A stretch of DNA of 64,000 nucleotides. It comes from JADJPO01 sp046330955 (lineage in GTDB: Bacteria; Actinomycetota; Actinomycetes; Actinomycetales; Kineosporiaceae). The notes under the pieces are model-generated. The model made no database searches. It had not been told where the DNA came from and saw only the letters and a list, made by a program, of their open reading frames with translations. The DNA lies in contig JAXLRT010000011.1 of the NCBI GenBank assembly GCA_046330955.1, forward strand, positions 62,001-126,000, written 5' to 3'. Position numbers and translations under genes: made by a program. This document shows, piece by piece, positions 18,135 through 25,696 of the stretch; position 1 is the stretch's first letter; each line of letters starts with the position of its first letter.

Positions 18135-18365
18135 CCGGCGTCGCCTGCGAGGTGAGCTGTCGGGTTCGGGCTGGGAAGGCTGCCCGGCCGGTGGGTACCG
18201 GCTTCACCCCGAGGTGGCCCTGTGGTGCGCCGCGCGTCCGATCGCTCGGGTGCACGGCCGGGCACGCACCGAAGTGCGCACCCTGGGCCACCGAAGGTGG
18301 GTCCCCCGCTTCCGCCGTGAGCTGGGTAGGTGTCGTTGGTCTGCGGCGTCTCTGCCGTCTCGAGG
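18135..18365 (-). promoter_or_regulatory. Cyclic di-AMP (ydaO/yuaA) riboswitch
   Basis: Read on the minus strand, the leader shows conserved ydaO blocks in order: GGCGGAAGCGGGGGACCC, then GGGGTGAAGCCGG, then CCCGAACCCGACAGCTCACC, then CTCGCAGGCG. These are the core c-di-AMP-binding segments and the 3' closing strand, and they end 18-20 bases before the NlpC/P60 ATG. High c-di-AMP normally turns these switches off. The 5' boundary is approximate. Class assignment is by recalled consensus; a covariance-model search (Rfam RF00379) would settle it. Confidence 0.9.
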
Positions 18366-18400
18366 AAGGCTCACCGGCGGAACTAGGCGTGTGAGCACTT

Positions 18401-18423
18401 CCGGCAACCGGTCGGGTTGCCGG
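18401..18423. promoter_or_regulatory. Inverted repeat upstream of the riboswitch
   Basis: CCGGCAACC and GGTTGCCGG form a perfect 9-bp inverted repeat with a 5-base spacer. It lies just 5' of the riboswitch on the minus strand. It could be an operator for a cell-wall or resuscitation regulator, or an RNA hairpin if transcribed; no binding protein is known from sequence. Confidence 0.5.
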
Positions 18424-18615
18424 GACAACGTTGCACGAGTTTCACCGAATAACAAAGTCATAACGTCCGTTGTGTAGGGACATTCCGGACAAATCATCTC
18501 GTGAGCCTTGTCACGAACATGACATCTTCCACTGTCGTTACCCAGCTGTTATATGGCATCTGACCTGCGGTTTTGCAACTCAAGAGATCCCCTGCTGTCC
18601 AGAGAGGACGATGAG
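18424..18615. promoter_or_regulatory. AT-richer divergent intergenic region
   Basis: This gap of about 190 bases between the riboswitch and the nitroreductase start has lower GC than the rest of the window. It must hold the promoters of both divergent units. GAGGAC at about 18602, 8 bases before the nitroreductase GTG, is a good ribosome-binding site. No small gene is convincing here. Confidence 0.4.
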
Positions 18616-19233
18616 GTGGAATTCACAGACGTGATTCGTAGACGCCGCATGATCCGTCGCTACGAATCCACGGAAGATCTCTCCACAGATCAATTGACGC
18701 GCTTTCTGGAATTGGCGGTACGGGCGCCGAGCGCCGGATTCAGCCAGGGCTGGGACTTCGTCGTCCTGACCAGATCCGTTGACCGGGAACGATTCTGGGC
18801 CGCCACCACCGACCCGACGGCGCCCGCGGACAGCTGGCTCGACGGCATGCGGACGGCGCCCGCCCTGGTGCTCTGCCTGTCCGACCCGCAGCGGTACCTG
18901 AACCGCTACGCCGAGCCCGACAAGGGCTGGACCGACCGCGACCCGGCGCGCTGGCCGGTGCCCTATTGGGATGTCGACACCGGCATGGCGGCCCTGCTGC
19001 TGCTGTTGGCCGGGGTGGACGAGGGCCTGGGTGGCTGCTTCTTCGGGGTGCCGCCCGAGCGGGCCGGCGCCGTCCGGGATGCCTTCGACATCCCGGCCGA
19101 CCGCAACCTGGTCGGGGTGGTCAGCCTGGGTCACCCGCTGCCCGATCGCCGCTCCCCCTCGGTGCGCCGGGGCCGGCGGCCGCTGTCCGAGGTGGCTCAC
19201 GACGGCCGTTTCGGCGCGGCCTGGCCCGGCTGA
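18616..19233 (+). CDS. Nitroreductase family FMN-dependent oxidoreductase
   Basis: The 205-residue protein is a nitroreductase-fold flavoprotein. RRRRMIRRYESTEDLS is the N-terminal FMN phosphate-binding arginine motif, RAPSAGFSQGWDFVVL is the second FMN contact, and GVVSLGHPLPDRRSPSVRRGR is the C-terminal signature. Substrates of such enzymes are varied (nitroaromatics, quinones, flavins) and unknown here. GAGGAC upstream selects the GTG at 18616 over an ATG at 18553. The first 40 codons are clearly less GC-rich than the rest. It is followed closely by parC. Confidence 0.88.
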   Translation: MEFTDVIRRRRMIRRYESTEDLSTDQLTRFLELAVRAPSAGFSQGWDFVVLTRSVDRERFWAATTDPTAPADSWLDGMRTAPALVLCLSDPQRYLNRYAEPDKGWTDRDPARWPVPYWDVDTGMAALLLLLAGVDEGLGGCFFGVPPERAGAVRDAFDIPADRNLVGVVSLGHPLPDRRSPSVRRGRRPLSEVAHDGRFGAAWPG

Positions 19234-19251
19234 GGACGTCGCTCGGCGAGA

Positions 19252-22200
19252 ATGGACGGCATGGCCCGCGCCACCAACCCTCCACCCGACGCCGCCGGCG
19301 AGCGGATCGTCGACATCGATGTCCAGACCGAGATGCAGGGTGCCTTCCTGGAGTACGCCTACTCGGTGATCTACTCCCGGGCCCTGCCCGACGCCCGGGA
19401 CGGTCTCAAGCCGGTGCAGCGCCGGATCCTGTACTCGATGGCCGAGATGGGCCTGCGACCCGACCGCGCCCACGTCAAGTGCGGCCGCATCGTCGGCGAT
19501 GTCATGGGCAAGCTCCACCCGCACGGCGACAGCGCGATCTACGACGCCCTGGTGCGGCTGGCGCAGGACTTCACCATGCGGCTGCCGCTGATCGACGGCC
19601 ACGGCAACTTCGGTTCGCTGGACGACGGCCCGGCCGCCTATCGCTACTGCGTCACCGGCGAGACCCGGATCCGGCTGGCCGACGGCAGCTCGCCGCGCAT
19701 CGGTGACCTGGCCGCGCGGCACGGGGTGAGGCCGAACTCGGAGGCCGACGTCGACCTGGAGGTCCTCGACCGCAACGGCCGGACGGTGCGGGCCGACCGG
19801 ATCTTCCACTCCGGTACCCACCCGGTGATCGCGATCTCGACCGAGACCGGCCACGAGCTGCAGGGCAGCCACAACCACCCGGTGCTCACGCTGCGCGAGG
19901 TCGACCGAGTGCCCCGGCTGGTGTGGCGCCGGCTCGACCAGCTGGTGCCCGGCGACGTGCTCTGCCTGGCCCGCAATGCCGCGCACGCGGCGTCCGGGCC
20001 TGCCGAGCGCACCGAACCGGACACCGACGCGGGGCAGTCCGCCTACGTGGGCGGGGGCGGCGCCGAGGGGTTGCGCGAGGGCATCCCGGAGGCCGTCTGG
20101 TGCGCCACCCCGGCGATCAAGCGGGCCTTCCTGAGCGCGGCGTTCCAGAGTGACGGCAGTGTCGTGCGCGGACGGCGGCACACCGTCTCGGTGCGCTATC
20201 GCACGCCGCATCGGCGCCTCGCCCACGACCTGGCCCAGTTGCTGCTGGAGTTCGGGGTCATCGCCCAGCTGACGCAGGACGTGCACCGCGGGGCCTACCG
20301 GGTGTTGATCGCCGGCCGGCGCAACGTGGAGGAGTTCGCCGAGTCGGTCTCGTTCCTGGGTTCGAGCCAGGCCCGCCTGCGCCGGGCCCTCGACCAGGCG
20401 CCGAGCGCCGGTCACCGGATCAGCGCCGACGCCGCGCCCTTCCTGGCCGACTACCTGGTGCGTACTCTGCCCGCCCCGCGCCTGGACCCCGGCTGGATAC
20501 CGACCGACACCGTGGACGGCTGGCCGGACCGGCGGGCCGGGGTGATGGCCACGCTCGAACGCACCGCGGTGCGCGAGGTGGTGGCCCAGATCCTGGATCC
20601 GGGTTACCGGTACGTGCAGGTCGCCTCGGTGGAACCCCGTGCGCCCGAACCGGTCTACTCGATTCGTGTGGCCACCGACGACCACTCGTTCCTGGCCGGG
20701 GGCTTCGTCAACCACAACACCGAGGCCCGGATGGCCCCGGCGGCCGCCCTGATGACCGACGGCCTCGACGAGAACGTGATCGACTTCGTCCCGAACTACG
20801 ACGGCCAGCTGATGCAGCCCGAGGTGCTGCCCTCGGCCTTCCCCAACCTGCTGGTCAACGGCGCCAGCGGGATCGCCGTCGGCATGGCCACCAACATGCC
20901 GCCGCACAACCTGGTCGAGGTGATCGGCGCCGCGCGGCACCTGCTGACCCATCCCGACGCGACGCTGGACGACCTGATGCGGTTCGTGCCCGGGCCGGAT
21001 CTGCCCACCGGCGGCAAGATCGTCGGATTGGACGGCATCCGCGACGCCTACGCCACCGGCCGCGGCACCTTCCGGACCCGGGCGACCACCCGGGTCGAGG
21101 CGATCACCCCTCGGCGCCAGGGCATCGTGGTCACCGAGTTGCCGTACCTGGTCGGACCGGAGAAGGTGATCGAGAAGATCAAGGACCTGGTGCAGGCCAA
21201 GCGGTTGCACGGCATCGCGAACGTGGTCGACCTGACCGACCGCGAGCAGGGCCTGCGGCTGGTGATCGAGCTCAAGGGCGGGTTCAACGCCGACGCCGTG
21301 CTGGAGCACCTGTTCCGGATGACGCCGATGGAGGACTCCTTCGGCATCAACAACGTCGCCCTGGTCGAGGGCCAGCCGCGCACCCTGGGCCTGCGCGAGA
21401 TGCTCGAGGTCTACATCGGGCACCGGCTCGAGGTCGTCCGGCGGCGCTGCGAGCACCGGCTCGGCAAGGCGGCCGACCGGCTGCACCTGGTCGAGGGGCT
21501 GCTGATCGCGATCCTCGACATCGACGAGGTGATCGCGGTCATCCGGTCCAGTGACGACACGGCGCAGGCCCGCACCCGGTTGATGGAGATCTTCGACCTG
21601 AGCCGGGTCCAGGCCGACTACATCCTCGAGATGCCGCTGCGGCGGCTGACCAAGTTCTCCAAGCTCGAACTCGACAAGGAGAAGATCGACCTCGAGACCA
21701 CCATGGCCGAGCTGCGGGCGATCCTGGCCGACGAGGGACGCCGCCGGGAGGTGGTCTCCACCGAGCTGGCCGAGGTCGCCTCGAACTACGGGACGCCGCG
21801 CCGCACGGTGCTGCTGGAGTCGGCCGGCACGTCCGTGACCGCTTCGCGCGCAACACCTCTGGAGATCGCCGACGACCCCTGCTGGGTGCTGATGTCCTCC
21901 ACCGGCCTGCTGGCCCGGACGGCGTCCGACGAGCCCTTGCCACCGGCCGACCCGGCCCGGCGCGCCTCCCACGACGCGGTGGTCAGCAAGGTGGCGGTGA
22001 CCGCACGGGGCGAGCTCGCGGCAGTGACCACCCACGGCCGCATGGTGCGCCTCGGCGTGGTGGACATGCCCGCCCTGCCGCCGACGTCCAGCGCGCCGTC
22101 GCTGTCGGGCGGGGTGCGGATCGAGGAGTTCCTGGCCCTGGAGAAGGGCGAGCGGGTGCTCACCCTGGCCTCACTGCGCACCGACGGCCCGGGCATCGCG

Positions 22201-22797
22201 GTGGGCACGGCGCAGGGCGTGGTCAAACGCGTGCTGGCCGACCACCCGGGCAACAAGGACTCCTGGGAGATCATCGCGTTGCGGGACGGCGACCAGGTGA
22301 TCGGCGCCGTCGAACTGCCCTCGGAGAACTGCGATCTCGTCTTCGTGAGCAGCGACGCCCAGCTGTTGCGGTTCGGCGCCGACAAGGTGCGCCCGCAGGG
22401 CCGGGCCGCGGGCGGCATGGCCGGCATCTCGCTGTCCCGCGGGGCCCGGGCGATCTTCTTCGGGGCGGTCGACCTGACCCTGGACGACGGCGAGTGGGCC
22501 AGCGTCGTGGTCACCGTGGCCGGGTCCGGCTACGGCCTGCCCGGTACCCAGACCGGCAGCGCGAAGGTGACCCCGTTCGCCGAGTACCCGGCCAAGGGGC
22601 GGGCCACCGGAGGCGTGCGCTGCCAGCGGTTCCTCAAGGGCGAGGACACCCTGCTGCTCGCCTGGGCCGGCACCGCTCCCCCGCTGGCCGCCGGCGCCAA
22701 CGGCGTCGCCGTCCCGCTGCCCCCGCCGGATTCCCGCCGCGACGGCTCCGGAACCCCCCTGCGCCAACCCGTCGCCGCCATCGCTCCCCCCGCCTGA
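19252..22797 (+). CDS. parC: DNA topoisomerase IV subunit A (ParC/GyrA family) precursor with intein
   Basis: The 1181-residue precursor contains a type IIA topoisomerase A subunit interrupted by an intein. After removal of 357 intein residues the mature protein is 824 residues, a normal ParC length. VKCGRIVGDVMGKLHPHGDS lies before the active site. The catalytic Tyr is residue 132, in the split motif YRY/TEAR, and the beta-propeller C-terminal domain follows about residue 870 of the precursor. Together with parE at 27.9-30.1 kb it decatenates chromosomes. parC is preferred over gyrA because the pair lies near the principal sigma factor gene, as for the Streptomyces parC/parE pair. The start could be 19252 or the ATG at 19261. 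Confidence 0.93.
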   Translation: MDGMARATNPPPDAAGERIVDIDVQTEMQGAFLEYAYSVIYSRALPDARDGLKPVQRRILYSMAEMGLRPDRAHVKCGRIVGDVMGKLHPHGDSAIYDALVRLAQDFTMRLPLIDGHGNFGSLDDGPAAYRYCVTGETRIRLADGSSPRIGDLAARHGVRPNSEADVDLEVLDRNGRTVRADRIFHSGTHPVIAISTETGHELQGSHNHPVLTLREVDRVPRLVWRRLDQLVPGDVLCLARNAAHAASGPAERTEPDTDAGQSAYVGGGGAEGLREGIPEAVWCATPAIKRAFLSAAFQSDGSVVRGRRHTVSVRYRTPHRRLAHDLAQLLLEFGVIAQLTQDVHRGAYRVLIAGRRNVEEFAESVSFLGSSQARLRRALDQAPSAGHRISADAAPFLADYLVRTLPAPRLDPGWIPTDTVDGWPDRRAGVMATLERTAVREVVAQILDPGYRYVQVASVEPRAPEPVYSIRVATDDHSFLAGGFVNHNTEARMAPAAALMTDGLDENVIDFVPNYDGQLMQPEVLPSAFPNLLVNGASGIAVGMATNMPPHNLVEVIGAARHLLTHPDATLDDLMRFVPGPDLPTGGKIVGLDGIRDAYATGRGTFRTRATTRVEAITPRRQGIVVTELPYLVGPEKVIEKIKDLVQAKRLHGIANVVDLTDREQGLRLVIELKGGFNADAVLEHLFRMTPMEDSFGINNVALVEGQPRTLGLREMLEVYIGHRLEVVRRRCEHRLGKAADRLHLVEGLLIAILDIDEVIAVIRSSDDTAQARTRLMEIFDLSRVQADYILEMPLRRLTKFSKLELDKEKIDLETTMAELRAILADEGRRREVVSTELAEVASNYGTPRRTVLLESAGTSVTASRATPLEIADDPCWVLMSSTGLLARTASDEPLPPADPARRASHDAVVSKVAVTARGELAAVTTHGRMVRLGVVDMPALPPTSSAPSLSGGVRIEEFLALEKGERVLTLASLRTDGPGIAVGTAQGVVKRVLADHPGNKDSWEIIALRDGDQVIGAVELPSENCDLVFVSSDAQLLRFGADKVRPQGRAAGGMAGISLSRGARAIFFGAVDLTLDDGEWASVVVTVAGSGYGLPGTQTGSAKVTPFAEYPAKGRATGGVRCQRFLKGEDTLLLAWAGTAPPLAAGANGVAVPLPPPDSRRDGSGTPLRQPVAAIAPPA
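19648..20718 (+). mobile_element. ParC intein with LAGLIDADG endonuclease remnant or domain
   Basis: A 357-residue in-frame intein directly after the catalytic Tyr codon. Block A is CVTGETRIRLADGS with Cys1. Block B is LQGSHNHPVL (Ser replaces the usual Thr of TxxH, and the His is present). The endonuclease block FLSAAFQSDGSV at about 20128-20163 is a LAGLIDADG motif. VSFLGSSQARLRRAL resembles the later endonuclease block. Block F is YSIRVATDDHSFLAGG. Block G is FVNHN followed by Thr+1. All splicing residues (Cys1, penultimate His, terminal Asn, Thr+1) are present, so splicing should work. The site equals the mycobacterial GyrA intein site. A second intact LAGLIDADG motif is not obvious, so endonuclease activity is doubtful. 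Confidence 0.95.
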
Positions 22798-22836
22798 CCC
22801 CAATCCTCTCCCCGTCCGCCCCCACCCACCCCACAG

Positions 22837-22938
22837 AACCCGCTCATGCTCCGCGGGTGCCCACTCATGCTCCGCAGCCGGCCGACAATCCGGACATCTT
22901 GCTGGCATCGCCGGTCAGCTGCGGAGCATGAGCGGGTT
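22837..22938. repeat. REP-like palindromic element, copy 1 (bidirectional terminator candidate)
   Basis: A perfect 18-bp inverted repeat with arms AACCCGCTCATGCTCCGC at 22837-22854 and its complement at 22921-22938. A second direct copy, CTCATGCTCCGCAGC, at 22864-22878 can also pair with the right arm. The element fills the gap between the convergent parC and xylA stops. The same core recurs in copies 2 and 3. Confidence 0.9.
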
Positions 22939-22966
22939 GGGTGGGGGTGTGTGAGGCGAGGCGGGG

Positions 22967-24154
22967 TCAGCCGACCAGGTGCTCCATGGCGAGCTGGTTG
23001 AGGCGGACGAAGCCGCAGTTGCGCCGTCCGGCCTCGTCGGGGTCGAAGGCGTTGTCCTCGTCGGTGCCGGCCAGCAGGTCGGCGACGCTCTCGCCCGGGT
23101 TCATCGTCGGGACGGCGAGCTCCGCCAGCCCGGCGGTCGCGACCGCCTCGACCACACGCGGGTCGGCCCGGAAGGCCGCGGCCTTCTCGGCGAGCAGCAG
23201 GTACATGTCCATGCACGCCCGGGCCGAGTCCCACACGCCGTCGAGGTACTCGGTGCGCGAGGGCTTGTAGTCGAAGTGCTTCGGCCCGGTGTAGCGCGGG
23301 GCGTCGGGCGAGCCCGGGAAGCCGTTCTCCAGCAGGTCGACGGTGAAGAACGCCGAGCCGAGGTCGCCGTGACCGAAGACCAGGTCCTGGTCGTACTTCA
23401 TGCCGCGCTGCCCGTTGAGGTCGATGTGGAACAGCTTGCCGCTGAACATCGCCTGGGCCAGGGCGTGGGTGTAGTTCAGCCCCGCCATCTGCTCGTGGCC
23501 GACCTCGGGGTTCAGGCCCACGATGTCGCCGTGTTCCAGCTCGGCGATCAGCGCCAGGGCGTGCCCGACGGTGGGCAGGAAGATGTCACCCCGAGGCTCG
23601 TTGGGCTTGGGCTCGAGGCCGATCCGCAGGCCGTAGCCCTGGGCTTTGATGTACCCGGCGACGGTGTCCAGCCCCTCCTTGTAGCGCTCCAACGCGGCGT
23701 AGAGGTTCTTGGAGCCGTCGTACTCGCTGCCCTCGCGCCCGCCCCACATCACGAAGGTCTCGGCGCCCATCTCGGCGGCCAGGTCGACGGCGCGCAGGAT
23801 CTTGCGCAGGCCGAACCGCCGCACCCCGCGGTCGTTGGCCGTCAGCCCGCCGTCCTTGAACACCGGGTGGCTGAAGGTGTTGGTGGTGACCATCTCGACC
23901 ACGATGCCCGCGGCATCGGTGGCCTCCTTGAAGCGCCGACAGGTCTTCTCGCGGGTGGCGTCGTCCACGCCGAAGCCGTAGACGTCGTTGTCGTGGAAGC
24001 TCACCCCCCACGCGCCCAGCTCGGCCAGCTTGTCGGTGTACTCCCAGGGGTCGAGTGCCGGCCGCGTGGCCACGCCGAACGGGTCGACACCGACCCAACC
24101 GACGGTCCACAGGCCGAAGGAGAACTTGTCCTCGGGACGGGGTTGACGGGGCAT
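22967..24154 (-). CDS. xylA: Xylose isomerase
   Basis: The 395-residue class I xylose isomerase interconverts D-xylose and D-xylulose (and glucose and fructose). Metal and substrate residues are visible: SFHDND (catalytic His), EPKPNEPRGD (Glu and Lys), NPEVGHEQMAG (Glu and His), and HIDLNGQRGMKYDQD (the Asp triad). Length is normal for the actinobacterial short class. GAGGAGGT lies 7 bases before the ATG. It is divergent from a ROK regulator 25 bases away, the usual xylA-xylR arrangement. No xylulokinase gene is present in the window. Confidence 0.97.
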   Translation of the reverse strand: MPRQPRPEDKFSFGLWTVGWVGVDPFGVATRPALDPWEYTDKLAELGAWGVSFHDNDVYGFGVDDATREKTCRRFKEATDAAGIVVEMVTTNTFSHPVFKDGGLTANDRGVRRFGLRKILRAVDLAAEMGAETFVMWGGREGSEYDGSKNLYAALERYKEGLDTVAGYIKAQGYGLRIGLEPKPNEPRGDIFLPTVGHALALIAELEHGDIVGLNPEVGHEQMAGLNYTHALAQAMFSGKLFHIDLNGQRGMKYDQDLVFGHGDLGSAFFTVDLLENGFPGSPDAPRYTGPKHFDYKPSRTEYLDGVWDSARACMDMYLLLAEKAAAFRADPRVVEAVATAGLAELAVPTMNPGESVADLLAGTDEDNAFDPDEAGRRNCGFVRLNQLAMEHLVG

Positions 24155-24200
24155 CGCCGTACCTCCTCTAATTTGTTGTATGGCGAAACTTAACCCGCCG
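24155..24200. promoter_or_regulatory. xylA / ROK regulator divergent control region with candidate operator
   Basis: Only 25 bases separate the two starts. TAATTTGTT at 24169-24177 and CGAAACTTA at 24184-24192 form an imperfect inverted repeat (outer TAA.TT matches) that overlaps the ROK start codon. AT-rich repeats of this kind are usual for XylR/ROK repressors, so autoregulation plus xylA repression is likely, by inference. Confidence 0.5.
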
Positions 24201-25436
24201 ACGGCCGCCGGTCAACGGTCCGAGAGCCCTGGGCCGGCGGTGGCGGGCAACGCCGGTCAGGCCAGTCTGCGCGAGGCCAACCTGCGGCTGCTGACCGCCC
24301 TGGTCCACGCGTCCGACGATCCACCCTCTCGCGCGGACCTGGCCACGGCGAGCGGACTCACCCGCTCGACGGTCTCCCGGCTGGTGGACGAGCTGCTGGC
24401 CGGCGGACTGCTGCGCGAACTCGACCGTGCCCCGACGACCGGCCGGGGACGCCCCGCCGTCCCGCTGGCCCCCGCCCGCGCGACGCTGGTGGCGACCGGC
24501 GCGGAGGTCGCCCCGGCCCACGTGTCGGTGCGCTGCGTCGACCTGTCGGGGCAGGTCCTCGCCGAGCACCGGCGGGAGGCCGACCTGGTCGGCTCGGACC
24601 CCGGCGCGGTGCTGGCCGAACTCGGCCGCACCCTGGCCGCGGTGCACACCCGGCTGCCGGACGGTGTCCGCCACCTCGGGACCGCGCTGGCCCTGCCGGG
24701 CCTGGTCGAGCGCGGCACGGGGCGCCTGTTGCAGGCACCCAACCTCGGCTGGCGGGACGTCGTCCCGGCGCCGCTGGTGATCGGCGCCGACGTGGTTCAC
24801 GTGGGCAACGAGGCCGACCTCGCCGCGCTGGCCCTGACGCAGCGGCGTCCCGGACGGCCCTCGGACCTGGTCGACGGGGTGTATGTGTCCGGCGAGGTCG
24901 GGATCGGCGCTGCCGTGGTGCGCGCAGGGAAGGTGATGGCCGGACGCCACGGCTGGGCCGGCGAGGTCGGCCACGTCAGCGTGGACCCCACCGGCCCCAC
25001 CTGCCGGTGCGGATCCACCGGGTGCCTGGAGCAGTACGCCGGACGCACCGCGATCCTGCGGTCCGCCGGCCTGCCCGAGACCACCTCACCCACCGACCTG
25101 GCGCGGCTCGCCGACGACGGACACGTCGGCGTCCGGGGCGCCCTGGCTCGGGCGGGGTGGGCGCTCGGCGTGGTGCTGGCCGGAGTGGTCAACCTGCTCG
25201 ACCTGCCCACCGTCGTCCTCGGGGGCGATCTGGACCTGCTGTCGCGGTACCTGAAACCTGCCGCCGAACCGGAGCTCGCCCGCCGGGTGCTGTCCGCCCG
25301 ATGGGTCCCGCCGCAGCTGCTGGGTGCCGCCGAGATCGTCTCGGCCACAAGGGATTCCGCGGGTTCGCCGGCCGCCACGGGCGCGGCCTACCGCTTGCTC
25401 GCCGAGGTCCTGGACCACCCCAGCCACCACCTGTGA
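24180..25436 (+). CDS. ROK-family transcriptional regulator, XylR-like
   Basis: A 418-residue ROK protein. Residues 30-85 form a winged helix-turn-helix (SRADLATASGLTRSTVSRLV). Residues 100-400 form a sugar-kinase-like domain with the zinc motif CRCGSTGCLEQYAG (residues about 278-291). The predicted role is a xylose-responsive repressor of the adjacent xylA, inferred from the divergent arrangement. The ATG lies inside the shared control region, and a ribosome-binding site is not evident, so an internal start remains possible. Confidence 0.9.
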   Translation: MAKLNPPTAAGQRSESPGPAVAGNAGQASLREANLRLLTALVHASDDPPSRADLATASGLTRSTVSRLVDELLAGGLLRELDRAPTTGRGRPAVPLAPARATLVATGAEVAPAHVSVRCVDLSGQVLAEHRREADLVGSDPGAVLAELGRTLAAVHTRLPDGVRHLGTALALPGLVERGTGRLLQAPNLGWRDVVPAPLVIGADVVHVGNEADLAALALTQRRPGRPSDLVDGVYVSGEVGIGAAVVRAGKVMAGRHGWAGEVGHVSVDPTGPTCRCGSTGCLEQYAGRTAILRSAGLPETTSPTDLARLADDGHVGVRGALARAGWALGVVLAGVVNLLDLPTVVLGGDLDLLSRYLKPAAEPELARRVLSARWVPPQLLGAAEIVSATRDSAGSPAATGAAYRLLAEVLDHPSHHL

Positions 25437-25470
25437 TCAGCCACTCGCAGCGATCCCGGCGGCCGTGATC

Positions 25471-25476
25471 TAGGCT
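25471..25476 (+). promoter_or_regulatory. -10-like box TAGGCT ahead of the candidate retron RNA
   Basis: TAGGCT at 25471-25476 fits the actinobacterial -10 pattern TANNNT. A start 6-8 bases downstream would fall at 25482-25484, the first base of the a1 repeat. No good -35 is visible. The same hexamer stands just before other starts in this window. Confidence 0.5.
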
Positions 25477-25483
25477 CGACTGT

Positions 25484-25655
25484 CGTGCGGTGGTGGCTCG
25501 GACGAGATCGCCGATGCGGCAATGCATCCGGCGTCTTCGGGGCTACCCCGAGGTGGGCACGACAGCCAGGGCATCACGGCGCAGGTGCGAGGCAGCGCTC
25601 CGCGCTGCTCGGCACCCGCAGGACGAGTTCGGTCGGACGACACCACCACCGCACG
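25484..25655 (+). ncRNA. Candidate retron msr-msd RNA
   Basis: A perfect 13-bp inverted repeat brackets the region: CGTGCGGTGGTGG at 25484-25496 (a1) and CCACCACCGCACG at 25643-25655 (a2). Between them lie a short GC-rich hairpin, 25535-25553 with a CTA loop (msr-like), and a long one, 25581-25619. The long one has a 7-bp inner stem GCAGCGC/GCGCTGC with a TCC loop and a 5-bp outer stem GGTGC/GCACC (msd-like). The order a1 - hairpin - long hairpin - a2 - RT gene, and the 172-base size, fit retron RNAs. A clear branching-G motif (AGC after a1) is not identified, so the msr/msd border is open. Confidence 0.7.
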
Positions 25656-25696
25656 CCGCTCACCGCGCCGACCGACCGACGGATCGACCGGACGCC

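Noticed and set aside
18580..22035. 1151-residue minus-strand open frame
   Set aside because: It is the antisense of parC, with His/Gln/Arg/Gly-rich composition and no recognisable domain.
25490..25696. In-frame N-terminal extension of the RT gene to 25490
   Set aside because: It overlaps the a1 repeat and hairpins, has no ribosome-binding site, and encodes low-complexity Arg-rich sequence. The GTG at 25697 gives a normal retron RT.
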